Part shown: one piece after another, positions 48,069 to 59,658 of the stretch
Position numbering within the stretch: the first letter of the stretch is position 1
Layout: each line of letters starts with the position of its first letter
NCBI RefSeq assembly: GCF_030815975.1
Contig: NZ_JAUSXL010000002.1
Location: 4,576,501 to 4,640,500 of the forward strand
From: Variovorax paradoxus
GTDB taxonomy: Bacteria > Pseudomonadota > Gammaproteobacteria > Burkholderiales > Burkholderiaceae_C
DNA length: 64,000 nucleotides
Direction: 5' to 3'
The notes under the pieces: model-generated
What the model was told of the DNA's origin: nothing
The model's database searches: none
What the model saw: only the letters and a program-made list of their open reading frames with translations
Position numbers and translations under genes: made by a program

Positions 48069-48185
48069 CGAAGGATTATCACCAAAAGACCTTGCCGCTT
48101 CGGCGCCGCCGCGCCGGCCGTTGTGTGCGCCGGACAGTAAACTCGGAGCTTGCTTTGAAAACACAAGACAGCGAGATAGAAAGCC

Positions 48186-48911
48186 ATGGCCGGACACAGC
48201 AAATGGGCAAACATCCAGCACCGCAAGGGCCGCCAGGACGAGAAGCGCGGCAAGCTTTGGACCCGCGCCATCCGTGAAATCACTGTGGCAGCGCGCGCCG
48301 GCGGGGGCGATCTCAGCGCCAACCCCCGGCTGCGGCTGGCGGTCGAGAAGGCCAAGGCGGTCAATCTGCCGATCGACACCGTCAAGCGCAACATCGACAA
48401 GGCCACCGGCAACCTCGAAGGCGTCAATTACGAAGAAATTCGTTACGAAGGGTACGGCATCGGCGGCGCGGCGATCATCGTCGACACCATGACCGACAAC
48501 CGCGTGCGCACCGTGGCCGAAGTGCGCCACGCCTTTTCCAAGCACGGCGGCAACATGGGCACCGAAGGCTCGGTGGCCTTCCAGTTCAAGCACTGCGGCC
48601 AGATCATCTTTGCCCCCGGCACCAATGAAGACAAGGTGATGGAAGCCGCGCTCGAGGCCGGCGCCGAGGACGTGGTCACCGATGACGACGGCGCCATCGA
48701 GGTGATCACCGCCGTCGCCGATTTCGAAGCCGTCAAGAATGCGCTCGAAGCCGCCGGCCTCGAGCCCGAGGTGGCCGAGGTCACCATGCGCGCCGAGAAC
48801 ACGATCGAAATCACCGGCGAAGACGCGGCCAGGATGCAGAAGCTGCTCGATGTGCTCGAAGACCTGGACGATGTCCAGGAGGTCTATCACAACGCCGCGC
48901 TTTCCGAATGA
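48186..48911 (+). CDS. YebC/PmpR family probable transcriptional regulator
   Basis: A 241-residue member of the YebC/TACO1 family, with the invariant start [23 protein letters not shown] and the [14 protein letters not shown] segment. The family has been described both as DNA-binding regulators and as translation factors relieving stalls at proline stretches. It stands alone with its own spacing and is followed by purD after 38 nt. Confidence 0.93.
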   Translation: MAGHSKWANIQHRKGRQDEKRGKLWTRAIREITVAARAGGGDLSANPRLRLAVEKAKAVNLPIDTVKRNIDKATGNLEGVNYEEIRYEGYGIGGAAIIVDTMTDNRVRTVAEVRHAFSKHGGNMGTEGSVAFQFKHCGQIIFAPGTNEDKVMEAALEAGAEDVVTDDDGAIEVITAVADFEAVKNALEAAGLEPEVAEVTMRAENTIEITGEDAARMQKLLDVLEDLDDVQEVYHNAALSE

Positions 48912-48949
48912 ATGAACATTGATCCACAGCGAATGAAGAAGGCCCACGA

Positions 48950-50248
48950 ATGAAGGTACTGGTAATTGGAGGAGGGGGCCGGGAACACGCACTGGCGTGG
49001 CGGCTGGCGCAGGCCAGCCGAGTCAGCCGCGTGTACGTGGCGCCGGGCAACGGCGGCACCGTGAGTGACGAGCGCTACGACTGCATCGACATCGCCGAGC
49101 CCGCCGCGCTGCGCGAATGGGCTGCCAAGGAAAAGATCGCGCTCACCGTCGTCGGCCCCGAGGCGCCGCTGGCAGCGGGCGTGGTGGACGAATTCCGCGC
49201 GCACGGCCTGCGCATCTTCGGCCCCACGCAGGCCGCCGCGCAGCTCGAGAGCTCCAAGGCCTTCTCCAAGGCCTTCATGAAGCGCCACAAGATACCCACG
49301 GCCGAGTACGAGGCCTTCACCGACGCCGCGGCAGCGCACGCCTACATCGACGCCAAGGGCGCGCCGATCGTCGTCAAGGCCGATGGCCTGGCCGCCGGCA
49401 AGGGCGTGGTGGTGGCCATGACCGCGCAGGAGGCGCACGAGGCCGTCGACTTCATGCTGGTCGACAACAAGTTCGGCGTGGCGCACAACGATGGCGGCGC
49501 GCGCGTGGTCATCGAAGAATTCCTGCAGGGCGAGGAAGCCAGCTTCATCGTGCTGTGCGACGGCAAGAACGTGACCGCGCTGGCCACCAGCCAGGACCAC
49601 AAGCGCCTGCTCGACAACGACGAAGGCCCCAACACCGGCGGCATGGGCGCGTACTCGCCGGCACCCGTGGTCACGGCCGAGGTGCATGCGCGCGCCATGC
49701 GCGAGATCATCCTTCCGACCATCCGCGGCATGGAAAAGGACGGCATCCCGTACACCGGCTTCCTGTATGCCGGCCTCATGATCGATGCGTCGGGCCATCC
49801 CAAGACGCTCGAGTTCAACTGCCGCATGGGCGACCCCGAGACACAGCCGATCATGATGCGGCTCAAGTCCGACCTGTTCGAAGTGTTCTGGCACGCCACC
49901 GACGGCACGCTCGACCAGGTCGAACTGCAGTGGGACCGGCGCGTGGCGCTCGGCGTGGTGATGGCGGCGCACGGCTATCCGCTCTCGCCGCGCAAGGGCG
50001 ATCGCATCACCGGCATTCCGCCCGAGGCACCCGATGCTGTGGTGTTCCACGCGGGCACCACCCAGCAGGACGGCGAGCTCAAGACCAGCGGCGGCCGCGT
50101 GCTCTGCGTGACTGTGCTGGCCGACAGCGTGAAGCTCGCGCAGCAGCGGGCCTACGAAGTCGCCGCGCGCATCAGCTTCGATGGCGCGCAATACCGCAAG
50201 GACATCGGACACCGCGCGCTCCACGCGCGCAACAACCCGCACGCCTGA
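48950..50248 (+). CDS. purD: Phosphoribosylamine-glycine ligase
   Basis: Second step of purine synthesis: glycine plus phosphoribosylamine and ATP gives GAR. The 432-residue ATP-grasp protein starts with [19 protein letters not shown] and contains [19 protein letters not shown] (ATP loop), [12 protein letters not shown] and [13 protein letters not shown]. The stop overlaps the hemF ATG (TGATG), so the two are coupled. Confidence 0.96.
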   Translation: MKVLVIGGGGREHALAWRLAQASRVSRVYVAPGNGGTVSDERYDCIDIAEPAALREWAAKEKIALTVVGPEAPLAAGVVDEFRAHGLRIFGPTQAAAQLESSKAFSKAFMKRHKIPTAEYEAFTDAAAAHAYIDAKGAPIVVKADGLAAGKGVVVAMTAQEAHEAVDFMLVDNKFGVAHNDGGARVVIEEFLQGEEASFIVLCDGKNVTALATSQDHKRLLDNDEGPNTGGMGAYSPAPVVTAEVHARAMREIILPTIRGMEKDGIPYTGFLYAGLMIDASGHPKTLEFNCRMGDPETQPIMMRLKSDLFEVFWHATDGTLDQVELQWDRRVALGVVMAAHGYPLSPRKGDRITGIPPEAPDAVVFHAGTTQQDGELKTSGGRVLCVTVLADSVKLAQQRAYEVAARISFDGAQYRKDIGHRALHARNNPHA

Positions 50249-51165
50249 TGCAACAGACCCACCCGGCAGCAGTCGGCGACTACCTGCGCAAGCTGCAGCA
50301 GGAGATCGTCGCGGCCGTCGAGGCGGCCGATGGCGGCGCCTGCGTGCGCGACGCCTGGCAAAAGGAGCCCGGCGAGACACTGCAGGGCAGCGGCCTCACC
50401 TGCATCCTGGAAGGCGGGGCGTTGTTCGAGCGCGCGGGCTGCGGTTTCTCGCAGGTGCGTGGGCCCAGGCTGCCGCCTTCGGCCACGCAGAACCGGCCCG
50501 AACTCGCGGGCGCGCCCTTCGAAGCCATGGGCGTTTCGCTGGTGTTCCATCCGCGCAACCCCTACGTGCCCATCGTCCACATGAACGTGCGCATGCTGGC
50601 TGCGCTGCCCGAGGGCAAGGATCCGGTGTGCTGGTTCGGCGGCGGCATGGACCTCACGCCCTGCTATGGCTTCGAGGACGACGCGGTTCACTTTCACACG
50701 GTGTGCCGCGACGCGCTGGCCGACTTCGGCGACGACAAGTACCCGCGCTTCAAGACCTGGTGCGACGAGTATTTCTTTCTCAAGCACCGCAACGAGCAGC
50801 GCGGCATCGGCGGCATCTTCTTCGACGACTTCGCCGACGGCGGATTCGAGAACGGCTTTGCCATGCTGCGCTCGGTGGGCAATGCCTTCCTGCCGGCCTA
50901 CCTGCCCATTGTCGAGCGCCGCCGCGCCATGCCCTGGGGCGAGCGCGAGCGGGCGTTCCAGCTCTACCGGCGCGGGCGCTACGTGGAGTTCAACCTCGTG
51001 TGGGACCGCGGCACGCACTTCGGGCTGCAGTCGGGCGGGCGCACCGAATCGATCTTGCTGTCGATGCCGCCGCTCGCAAGCTGGGCCTACCAGCAACAGC
51101 CCGAAGCGGGCAGCCCCGAAGCAACGCTCTACAGCGACTTCATCGTGCGGCGCGACTGGTTGTGA
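50248..51165 (+). CDS. hemF: Coproporphyrinogen III oxidase, aerobic
   Basis: Oxygen-dependent oxidative decarboxylation of coproporphyrinogen III in haem synthesis. The 305-residue protein shows [13 protein letters not shown] with the catalytic His, [35 protein letters not shown] and [32 protein letters not shown], all hallmarks of HemF. Coupled upstream to purD (TGATG) and downstream to nadD (GTGA). Confidence 0.96.
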   Translation: MQQTHPAAVGDYLRKLQQEIVAAVEAADGGACVRDAWQKEPGETLQGSGLTCILEGGALFERAGCGFSQVRGPRLPPSATQNRPELAGAPFEAMGVSLVFHPRNPYVPIVHMNVRMLAALPEGKDPVCWFGGGMDLTPCYGFEDDAVHFHTVCRDALADFGDDKYPRFKTWCDEYFFLKHRNEQRGIGGIFFDDFADGGFENGFAMLRSVGNAFLPAYLPIVERRRAMPWGERERAFQLYRRGRYVEFNLVWDRGTHFGLQSGGRTESILLSMPPLASWAYQQQPEAGSPEATLYSDFIVRRDWL

Positions 51166-51791
51166 ACCCCACCGGCATGGCCCCGCGCATCGGTGTCTTC
51201 GGCGGCGCTTTCGATCCGCCGCACAACGCCCACGTGGCCCTGGCCGAGGCGGCGCTTGCGCAGCTCGACCTGGCCGAGCTGCACGTCATTCCCACGGGGC
51301 AGGCCTGGCACAAGAGCAGGGCGCTGACGCCGGCGCAGGACCGCCTCTCGATGACGCGGCTGGCTTTTTCGGGGTTGAAGGGCACCGTGGTGGTCGACAG
51401 CCGCGAAGTGTTGCGCGATGGCCCCACCTACACGCTCGACACCCTGCACGAACTGCAGCAGGAGCAGCCCGGAGCCCAACTGGTTCTGATCATGGGCGCC
51501 GACCAGGCCAGCGCATTGACTACATGGCACGGCTGGCAGGCTATACTCGGCATTGCTATTGTTTCTGTAGCGTATCGCGCATTATCGACGGGCGGCACTG
51601 CTCGTTTTGATCCGAAGATGCTGCCCGGCCTCCCGGCTGGCGCGCGTTTCGAGGCGCTCGAATTGCCGGCCATGGACACCAGCGCCACCGACATACGGCG
51701 GCGCGCGGCGCTTGGCGAGAACATTTCCTCGCTGGTTCCGCCAGCCGTTGCACGCTATATTGACCAACACCACCTTTACCGCCCTGCCTGA
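51162..51791 (+). CDS. nadD: Nicotinate-nucleotide adenylyltransferase
   Basis: Transfers AMP to nicotinate mononucleotide in NAD synthesis. The 209-residue protein has the nucleotidyltransferase signature [14 protein letters not shown], the [19 protein letters not shown] segment, LIMGADQA and the [10 protein letters not shown] motif. The start is given at GTG 51162, overlapping the hemF stop; ATG 51177 is an alternative 15 nt on. A locally AT-rich patch near 51550-51590 encodes [12 protein letters not shown] and contains a short imperfect hairpin. Confidence 0.92.
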   Translation: MNPTGMAPRIGVFGGAFDPPHNAHVALAEAALAQLDLAELHVIPTGQAWHKSRALTPAQDRLSMTRLAFSGLKGTVVVDSREVLRDGPTYTLDTLHELQQEQPGAQLVLIMGADQASALTTWHGWQAILGIAIVSVAYRALSTGGTARFDPKMLPGLPAGARFEALELPAMDTSATDIRRRAALGENISSLVPPAVARYIDQHHLYRPA

Positions 51792-52474
51792 TGACCACTG
51801 AAGCCGCCGCCAAGAAAGACACCCAGAAACTCCAGCGAGCCATCATCGATGGACTCGAAGACGTCAAGGCGCAGGACATCCAGGTTTTCGACACCGAGCA
51901 TCTCTCACCGCTGTTCGAGCGCGTGATCGTGGCCTCGGGCACCTCCAACCGGCAGACCAAGGCGCTGGCCACCAGCGTGCGCGATGCCGTGCGCGAAGCC
52001 GGTTTCGGCAAGCCGCGCATCGAGGGCGAGGACAACGGCGAGTGGATCATCGTGGACTGCGGCGCGGCCGTCGCGCACATCATGCAGCCGGCCATCCGCC
52101 AGTACTACCACCTTGAAGAGATCTGGGGCGACAAGCCGGTGCGCGCCAAGCTCGGCGGCACCAAGCCGGCGCTTGCGACCGCCTCCAAGGTGATCGAAGA
52201 GAAGAAGCCGGTCGCGGCCAAGATGCCCAACCTGCGCCGTGCGAGCGCGGCCAAGACCGCCATCCGCGCGGCCGAGCAGGAAGCCAAGGCCGAGAAGGCC
52301 AGCCGAAGCCCGGCAAAGAAAACCGCCGCCAAGAAGGCGCCGGCCAGGAAGACCACGACCGCGCGCGTGCCGGTCAAGGTCGTTGGCAAGCCCGCTGCGA
52401 AGAAGCCCGCCGTGAAGAGGCCTGCGGCAAAGAAGGCGGCGCCTGCCAAGAAGGCGCCTGCCCGCCGCGCATGA
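51791..52474 (+). CDS. rsfS: Ribosomal silencing factor RsfS with a histone H1-like C-terminal tail
   Basis: Residues ~10-125 are the RsfS (Iojap) domain that binds ribosomal protein uL14 and blocks subunit joining in starvation: [37 protein letters not shown] and [14 protein letters not shown]. Residues ~135-227 are an added, very basic low-complexity tail rich in Lys, Ala and Pro (repeats such as [18 protein letters not shown]), unlike the short standard RsfS. The tail could bind RNA or DNA. The ATG overlaps the nadD stop; rlmH overlaps its own stop. Confidence 0.93.
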   Translation: MTTEAAAKKDTQKLQRAIIDGLEDVKAQDIQVFDTEHLSPLFERVIVASGTSNRQTKALATSVRDAVREAGFGKPRIEGEDNGEWIIVDCGAAVAHIMQPAIRQYYHLEEIWGDKPVRAKLGGTKPALATASKVIEEKKPVAAKMPNLRRASAAKTAIRAAEQEAKAEKASRSPAKKTAAKKAPARKTTTARVPVKVVGKPAAKKPAVKRPAAKKAAPAKKAPARRA

Positions 52475-52938
52475 AGCTCCTGGTGGTCGCCGTCGGGCAA
52501 CGCATGCCCGACTGGGCACAGACTGCCTGGGACGACTACGCCAAGCGCTTTCCGCCCGAGCTCAAGCTCGAACTGCGCGCCGTCAAGACCGAACCCCGCG
52601 GCTCCAAGTCGCTCGAGACGCTCTACGCGGCCGAACGCGAACGCATCGAGGGCGCCATTGCCAAGGGCATGCGCATCGTCGTGCTCGACGAGCGCGGCAC
52701 CGCGCTCACCACCAAGGCGCTGGCTGCACGCCTGCAGGCCTGGCAAGGCGAGGGCGACGACGTGGCCCTTGTCATCGGCGGCCCCGATGGCCTCGATCCC
52801 GCCTTCAAGGCCGCAGCCCATGAACGCATCCGCCTGTCCGACCTGACCCTGCCGCATGCGATGGCGCGCGTGCTGCTCGTCGAACAGCTGTACCGGGCAT
52901 GGTCAGTCAATGCGGGCCATCCGTACCACCGGGAATGA
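52471..52938 (+). CDS. rlmH: 23S rRNA (pseudouridine1915-N3)-methyltransferase
   Basis: Methylates pseudouridine 1915 in helix 69 of 23S rRNA on assembled ribosomes. The 155-residue SPOUT protein has [40 protein letters not shown] [16 protein letters not shown] and the C-terminal [16 protein letters not shown]. It overlaps rsfS (ATGA) and the Maf gene (ATGA), the conserved rsfS-rlmH pairing. Confidence 0.96.
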   Translation: MKLLVVAVGQRMPDWAQTAWDDYAKRFPPELKLELRAVKTEPRGSKSLETLYAAERERIEGAIAKGMRIVVLDERGTALTTKALAARLQAWQGEGDDVALVIGGPDGLDPAFKAAAHERIRLSDLTLPHAMARVLLVEQLYRAWSVNAGHPYHRE

Positions 52939-53540
52939 CCGCCGACTTCATCTATCTCGCATCGCAAAGCCCGCGCCGCGCCCAACTGCTCGGCCAGTTC
53001 GGCGTTCGCCACGAACTGTTGCTGGCCGGTGCCGATGAAGATGCCGAATCGCTCGAAACGGTGCTGCCCAACGAGTCGCCGACCGCCTACGTGCAGCGCG
53101 TGACGGAGCTGAAGCTCGATGCGGCTGTCGCGCGGCGCAAGCGCCTCGGGCTCGTCGATGCACCGGTGCTCTGCGCCGACACCACCGTGGCGCTCGGCCG
53201 CACCATCCTCGGCAAGCCCGAGGATGCGCTCGATGCCGAGCGCATGCTCGCGCTCCTGTCCGGCGCCACGCACCGCGTGCTGACGGCCGTGGCGCTGCAG
53301 CATGGCCGCCGCCGCCATGCGGCGCTCAGCGTGTCGCGCGTGCGCTTCGCAGCCATGACCAGACAGCAGATGGCGCGCTATGCCGCCAGCGGCGAGCCGC
53401 TCGGCAAGGCCGGCGCCTATGCGATCCAGGGCGCGGCGGCTGCGTACATCGAGCACATCAGCGGATCCTATTCGGGCATCATGGGACTCCCGATGTTCGA
53501 GACCGCGCAGCTTCTTCGCAGCGCCGGTTTCAATACCTGA
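52935..53540 (+). CDS. maf: Maf family nucleotide pyrophosphatase
   Basis: A 201-residue Maf/Ham1-fold enzyme, with [18 protein letters not shown] at the start, [25 protein letters not shown] in the middle and [27 protein letters not shown] near the end. Maf proteins hydrolyse non-canonical or excess nucleoside triphosphates such as dTTP and UTP. The start at 52935 overlaps the rlmH stop; the upstream extension is excluded. rng follows after 7 nt. Confidence 0.92.
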   Translation: MTADFIYLASQSPRRAQLLGQFGVRHELLLAGADEDAESLETVLPNESPTAYVQRVTELKLDAAVARRKRLGLVDAPVLCADTTVALGRTILGKPEDALDAERMLALLSGATHRVLTAVALQHGRRRHAALSVSRVRFAAMTRQQMARYAASGEPLGKAGAYAIQGAAAAYIEHISGSYSGIMGLPMFETAQLLRSAGFNT

Positions 53541-53547
53541 GAATTCC

Positions 53548-55074
<1,527 letters not shown>

Positions 55075-55081
55075 AGGCTCG

Positions 55082-56866
55082 TCAGAGCGTCGGGTCCTGG
55101 CCCGGCGTCGCGCTGCGCACCGCCAGCGTCTGCAGCCGCGCATAGAGCCCGTCCAGCGCCATCAGCTGCTCGTGGCTGCCTTGCTCGGCGATGCGGCCTT
55201 GCTCCATCACGATGATGCGGTCGGCATGCTGGATGGTCGACAGCCGGTGCGCGACGATCAGCGTGGTGCGGTTCTGCATCAGGCGCTGCAGGGCGTCCTG
55301 CACCAGCCGTTCCGATTCGGTGTCGAGGGCCGAGGTGGCCTCGTCGAGCAGCAGGATGGGCGCGTTCTTGTAGAGCGCGCGCGCGATGGCCAGGCGCTGG
55401 CGCTGGCCGCCGGAAAGCTGCGTGGCGTTGTGGCCGAGCACCGTGTCGATGCCCTGCGGCAGGCTCTCGACGTGGGAGGACAGGTTCGCGGCTGCTATGC
55501 ATTGCTGGACCCGTTCGCGATCGATTCCGGCGCCCAGCGCCACGTTGGCGGCCAGCGTGTCGTTGAGCATCACCACGTCCTGGCTCACCATCGCGAACTG
55601 CGCGCGCAGGCTCTTCAGTTCCCATTCGCTGGTGTCGTGCCCGTCGAGCAGCACCTGGCCGCCGCTTGGCAGCACGAAGCGCGGCAGCAGGTTGACCAGC
55701 GTGGTCTTGCCCGAGCCCGAAGGGCCGACGAAGGCCACCACCTGGCCCGGCTCGATCGTCAGATTCACGCCGTCGAGTGCGCGGGCTTCGTCCTCGCCGC
55801 GGTAGCTGACCTTGATGCCGCGCAGTTCGATGCGGCCTTGCGCATGTTCGACGCTGAAATTGCCCTGCGGCTCCGGGGCCACGTCGTCGATCAGCACCAG
55901 GCCGCGTTCGAGTGCTGCGAGGCCGCGCGTGATGGGCGCGGCCATGTCCGCCAGCCGGCGGATCGGCGCGATGAGCATCAGCATGGCCGTGATGTAGGCG
56001 ACGAAGCCGCCCACGGTCAGGCCCTGTTCGCCGCTCTGCCAGAGCGCGATCATCACCACCACCGAGAGCGCGAGCGCGGCCATCATCTGCGTGAGCGGCG
56101 TGGTGGCGGCCTGCGCGATGGTCGATTTCACGGCCAGCCTGTTCAGGCGCTGGCTCAGTTGCTCGAAGCGCTCGCCTTGCGCCGCCTCGGCCCCGTGCAG
56201 CCGCACCATGCGGTGTGCGAGCACGTTCTCTTCCACCACGTAGGCCAGCTCGTCGGTGGCCTGCTGGCCCTGCTGCGTCAGGCGGTACAGGCGCTTGGAG
56301 AACACCTTCATGATCCACGAGATGCTCGGCACCAGAAAGGCAACGATGAGCGTGAGCTTCCAGTTCAGGTAGACCAGGTAGGCGAGCAGCGCAATCAGGG
56401 TGAAGCCGTCGCGCGAAAGTCCGAGGAGGGCCTGCACCAGCAGCATGGAGCCGGTCTGCACTTCATACACCACGGTGTTCGAAAGCGCGCTGGCCGACTG
56501 ACGCGAGAACAAGGCGAGCTCGGCCGCCAGCAGGCGCTGGAACAGCACGCGGCGCAGCCGCTGCATGCCTTCGTTGGCAATGCGCGAGAGCGCGTATTGG
56601 GAAATGAACTGGGCAATGCCGCGCACCGCGAACAGCAGCAGCACGGCGGCCGGCACGATCCACAGCGCCAGTTGTCCGCGGTTGAAGCCGCGGTCGAGCA
56701 GCGGCTTCAGCAGGGCCGCCATCAAGGGCTCGGTGACGGCCGCCAGCAGGGCGCCGATGAGCCCGACGGCCCACCAGTGGCGCGAGCCGCCGAACCAGGT
56801 CATGAGTCTCGCCAGCCGGCGTGTCAGGGGAGGGCGTGCGGTCTCACTGCCGGGGGATGCTTGCAT
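55082..56866 (-). CDS. msbA: Lipid A export ATP-binding/permease protein MsbA
   Basis: Homodimeric ABC flippase moving lipid A-core across the inner membrane. The 594-residue half transporter has six N-terminal helices (residues ~30-320) and a C-terminal ATPase with Walker A FVGPSGSGKTTLV, the signature TQLSGGQRQRLAIARAL and Walker B ILLLDEATSALD. The HRLSTIQHAD switch histidine is present. It stands alone on the minus strand. lpxK elsewhere in this window makes its substrate, but the two are not linked in an operon here. Confidence 0.92.
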   Translation of the reverse strand: MQASPGSETARPPLTRRLARLMTWFGGSRHWWAVGLIGALLAAVTEPLMAALLKPLLDRGFNRGQLALWIVPAAVLLLFAVRGIAQFISQYALSRIANEGMQRLRRVLFQRLLAAELALFSRQSASALSNTVVYEVQTGSMLLVQALLGLSRDGFTLIALLAYLVYLNWKLTLIVAFLVPSISWIMKVFSKRLYRLTQQGQQATDELAYVVEENVLAHRMVRLHGAEAAQGERFEQLSQRLNRLAVKSTIAQAATTPLTQMMAALALSVVVMIALWQSGEQGLTVGGFVAYITAMLMLIAPIRRLADMAAPITRGLAALERGLVLIDDVAPEPQGNFSVEHAQGRIELRGIKVSYRGEDEARALDGVNLTIEPGQVVAFVGPSGSGKTTLVNLLPRFVLPSGGQVLLDGHDTSEWELKSLRAQFAMVSQDVVMLNDTLAANVALGAGIDRERVQQCIAAANLSSHVESLPQGIDTVLGHNATQLSGGQRQRLAIARALYKNAPILLLDEATSALDTESERLVQDALQRLMQNRTTLIVAHRLSTIQHADRIIVMEQGRIAEQGSHEQLMALDGLYARLQTLAVRSATPGQDPTL

Positions 56867-57028
56867 GGCGGCGGATTCTACGGGGCCGCACCGAAGGGCC
56901 CTCGGAGGGCTGCCATGTAGGACCGCATCGCTCGATACACGTTTTGTGACGGCACGACCGAACCAGTGTGTAACATGTGGCCCGTCACACCGGGTAGAAC
57001 TTTTTGACCCGAAACATCTCCGAACCGC

Positions 57029-58345
57029 ATGAACAAGCCGTTGCCAGTTTCCATTTCAACTCCTTCTTCATCGCTTTTTGCGCGCCGCGCCTTGATTGCG
57101 GCGCTTGCTGCCACTCCCCTGCTGCCCGCGCTCGCCCAGTTCCGGGTCGAGGTCTCGGGCGTGGGGCTCACGCAGCTGCCCATCGCGCTGGTTCCGTTCA
57201 AGGGGCAGGACGCCTCGCCGCAGAAGATCTCCGAGATCGTGCAGGCCGACCTGGAGCGCAGCGGCCAGTTCCGAGGCGTCGATGCTTCCGGGCAGGCGCT
57301 CGACGAAGCCTCGCGCCCCGACCTCGCCCTGTGGCGCCAGCGCACGGCGGACTCGCTCGTGGTGGGCAGCGTCACGCGCCTGGCCGATGGCCGCTTCGAC
57401 GTGCGCTTCCGCCTGTGGGACGTGGTGCGCGGACAAGACCTCGGCGGCCAGAGCTACACCGTTCCGCAAGGCGACCTGCGGCTCGCGTCGCATCGCATTG
57501 CCGACTACGTCTATGAAAAGCTGACCGGCGACAAGGGCATCTTCTCGACCCGCATTGCCTACGTGACCAAGGGCGGCAGCCGCTATTCGCTGTGGGTGGC
57601 CGATGCCGATGGCGAGAACGCGCAGGCCGCGCTCGCAAGTCCGGAACCCATCATCTCGCCGGTCTGGTCGTCCAACGGCCAGCAACTGGCCTACGTGTCG
57701 TTCGAGTCGCGCAAGCCCGTGGTGTACGTGCACAACGTGGCCAGCGGGCAGCGCCGGCTGCTTGCCAACTTCCGCGGCTCCAACAGCGCGCCGGCGTGGG
57801 CGCCTGATGGCGGCTCGCTCGCCGTCACGCTCAGCCGCGACGGCGGCTCCCAGCTCTACACGATCCCGGCTGCTGGCGGCGAGCCGCGCCGGCTGACCCA
57901 GAGCGCCAGCATCGACACCGAGCCTGTCTACTCCGCAGATGGCAGTACGATCTACTTCGTGAGCGACCGCGGCGGCGCCCCGCAGATCTACAAGATGAGC
58001 GCCAGCGGCGGCGCGCCGACGCGCGTCACCTTCAGCGGCACCTACAACATTTCTCCCTCTGTCAGCGGCGACGGCCGGTGGTTGGCCTACATCTCTCGCG
58101 TTGGCGGCGCCTTCAAACTCCATGTGATGGAGTTGGCAACCGGCAATGTCTCGGCCATCACCGACACTTCGGCAGACGAGAGCCCAAGTTTTGCCCCCAA
58201 CAGCAAGCTGATCGTCTACGCAACGCACCTGCAAGGCCGCGAAGCGCTCATGACGACCACGCTGGACGGAAAAATAAAGGCACGGCTGGCGGGACAGGGC
58301 GGAGACATAAGAGAACCGGACTGGGGTCCGTTTCAAAAGCAATGA
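57029..58345 (+). CDS. tolB: Tol-Pal system beta-propeller protein TolB
   Basis: Periplasmic component of the Tol-Pal cell-division and envelope system. The 438-residue protein has a signal segment (ARRALIAALAATPLLPALA), an N-terminal alpha/beta domain and C-terminal six-bladed propeller repeats with the recurrent PVWSSNGQQLAYVSFES and EPVYSADGSTIYFVSDRGG patterns. It is followed by pal and cpoB. tolQ, tolR and tolA do not precede it; msbA is divergent upstream instead. Confidence 0.95.
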   Translation: MNKPLPVSISTPSSSLFARRALIAALAATPLLPALAQFRVEVSGVGLTQLPIALVPFKGQDASPQKISEIVQADLERSGQFRGVDASGQALDEASRPDLALWRQRTADSLVVGSVTRLADGRFDVRFRLWDVVRGQDLGGQSYTVPQGDLRLASHRIADYVYEKLTGDKGIFSTRIAYVTKGGSRYSLWVADADGENAQAALASPEPIISPVWSSNGQQLAYVSFESRKPVVYVHNVASGQRRLLANFRGSNSAPAWAPDGGSLAVTLSRDGGSQLYTIPAAGGEPRRLTQSASIDTEPVYSADGSTIYFVSDRGGAPQIYKMSASGGAPTRVTFSGTYNISPSVSGDGRWLAYISRVGGAFKLHVMELATGNVSAITDTSADESPSFAPNSKLIVYATHLQGREALMTTTLDGKIKARLAGQGGDIREPDWGPFQKQ

Positions 58346-58370
58346 CCAAGGTTTATTTGAGGAGTACCCA

Positions 58371-58889
58371 ATGTTGAAACGTACGATTTATTCGCTGGCC
58401 ATCGTGGCTCTGATTGCCGGTTGCTCGTCGGGCACCAAGCTCAACGACACACCGGTGACCGACCGCTCCGGCACCGCCGGCGGCCAACAAGGTGGCGCAA
58501 GTGCAGTCGCCCCCGTCTCCATCGATTCCACTGCCGGTACCGCGCAAGGTCCGGTCGGTATCGAACGGATCGTCTATTTCGACTACGACAGCTACACGGT
58601 CAAGCCCGAGTTCCAGGCCCTGATCGATGGCCACGGCCGTTTCCTCAAGGCCAATCCGCAGCGCCGCGTTTCCATCGAAGGCCACACCGACGAGCGTGGC
58701 GGCCGCGAGTACAACCTTGCACTCGGCCAGAAGCGCTCCGAAGCCGTCCGCCGTGCGCTGACGCTGCTGGGCGTGAACGACGCCCAGATCGAAGCCGTGA
58801 GCTTCGGCAAGGAAAAGCCCGCGGTCCAGGGCTCGGGCGAAGAAGCCTGGGCGCAGAACCGCCGCGCTGAAATCCGCTACACCCGGTGA
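58371..58889 (+). CDS. pal: Peptidoglycan-associated lipoprotein Pal
   Basis: Outer-membrane lipoprotein anchoring to peptidoglycan and binding TolB/TolA. The 172-residue protein has lipobox LIAGC (Cys18), a Thr/Ala-rich linker, and an OmpA-type domain (residues ~65-170) with IVYFDYDSYTVKPEF and the RVSIEGHTDERGGREYNLALGQKR peptidoglycan-binding motif. The cpoB start overlaps its stop. Confidence 0.96.
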   Translation: MLKRTIYSLAIVALIAGCSSGTKLNDTPVTDRSGTAGGQQGGASAVAPVSIDSTAGTAQGPVGIERIVYFDYDSYTVKPEFQALIDGHGRFLKANPQRRVSIEGHTDERGGREYNLALGQKRSEAVRRALTLLGVNDAQIEAVSFGKEKPAVQGSGEEAWAQNRRAEIRYTR

Positions 58890-59638
58890 TGCAACACGCC
58901 CTGTTGCGAGGCGCGGCGCTGGCTGCCGCCTTGCTTTGCGTTTCGGTCGGCTCGCAAGCTGCGTTGTTCGAGGATGACGAGGCGCGCCGCGCCATCCTTG
59001 ACCTGCGCCAGCGGGTGGAGGCCATGCGCCAGCAGACCGACCAGCGGCTTGCCGACGAAAACGGCCAGCTGCGCCGCAGCCTGCTCGACCTGCAGAACCA
59101 GATCGAGCAGATGCGGGGCGATCTCGCGCGCATGACCGGCCAGAACGAGCAGCTGCAGCGCACCTTGAGCGAGATGCAGTCGCGCCAGACCACCATCGAC
59201 GACCGGCTCAAGCAGAACGAGCCGACGAAGGTTTCCGTGGATGGCCGCGAGTTCACCGCCGATCCCAAGGAAAAGGCCGACTTCGATGCCGCGCTCGGCA
59301 TCTTCCGCGCGGGCCAGTTCGCGCAGGCGCAAACCGCGTTCGCCGAGTTCGTCAAGCGCTATCCGCAAAGCGGCTACAACGCCTCCGCGCTGTTCTGGCT
59401 CGGCAATGCGCAGTACGCAACGCGCAACTACAACGAGGCCATCGCGAACTTCCGCTCCATGCTGTCGCTTGCGCCCGACCACGCCAAGGCTCCCGAGGCC
59501 GTGCTGTCGATCGCCAATTGCCAGATCGAGCTGAAAGACACGCGCGCCGCGCGCCGCACGCTCGAAGACCTGACCAAGGCCTATCCGCAATCCGAAGCCG
59601 CCCAGGCCGGCCGAGAGCGTCTTTCGCGCCTGCGCTAG
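58889..59638 (+). CDS. cpoB: Cell division coordinator CpoB (YbgF)
   Basis: Periplasmic TPR protein that couples Tol-Pal to septal peptidoglycan synthesis. The 249-residue protein has a signal peptide, a coiled-coil trimerisation region (about 30-105, Gln/Leu/Arg-rich) and TPR repeats in the C-terminal half (PKEKADFDAALGIFRAGQFA and YPQSGYNASALFWLGNAQY). The ATG overlaps the pal stop; a GTG 3 nt upstream is also possible. Confidence 0.92.
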   Translation: MQHALLRGAALAAALLCVSVGSQAALFEDDEARRAILDLRQRVEAMRQQTDQRLADENGQLRRSLLDLQNQIEQMRGDLARMTGQNEQLQRTLSEMQSRQTTIDDRLKQNEPTKVSVDGREFTADPKEKADFDAALGIFRAGQFAQAQTAFAEFVKRYPQSGYNASALFWLGNAQYATRNYNEAIANFRSMLSLAPDHAKAPEAVLSIANCQIELKDTRAARRTLEDLTKAYPQSEAAQAGRERLSRLR

Positions 59639-59658
59639 CGGCAGCGCAGTTCCCCCGC

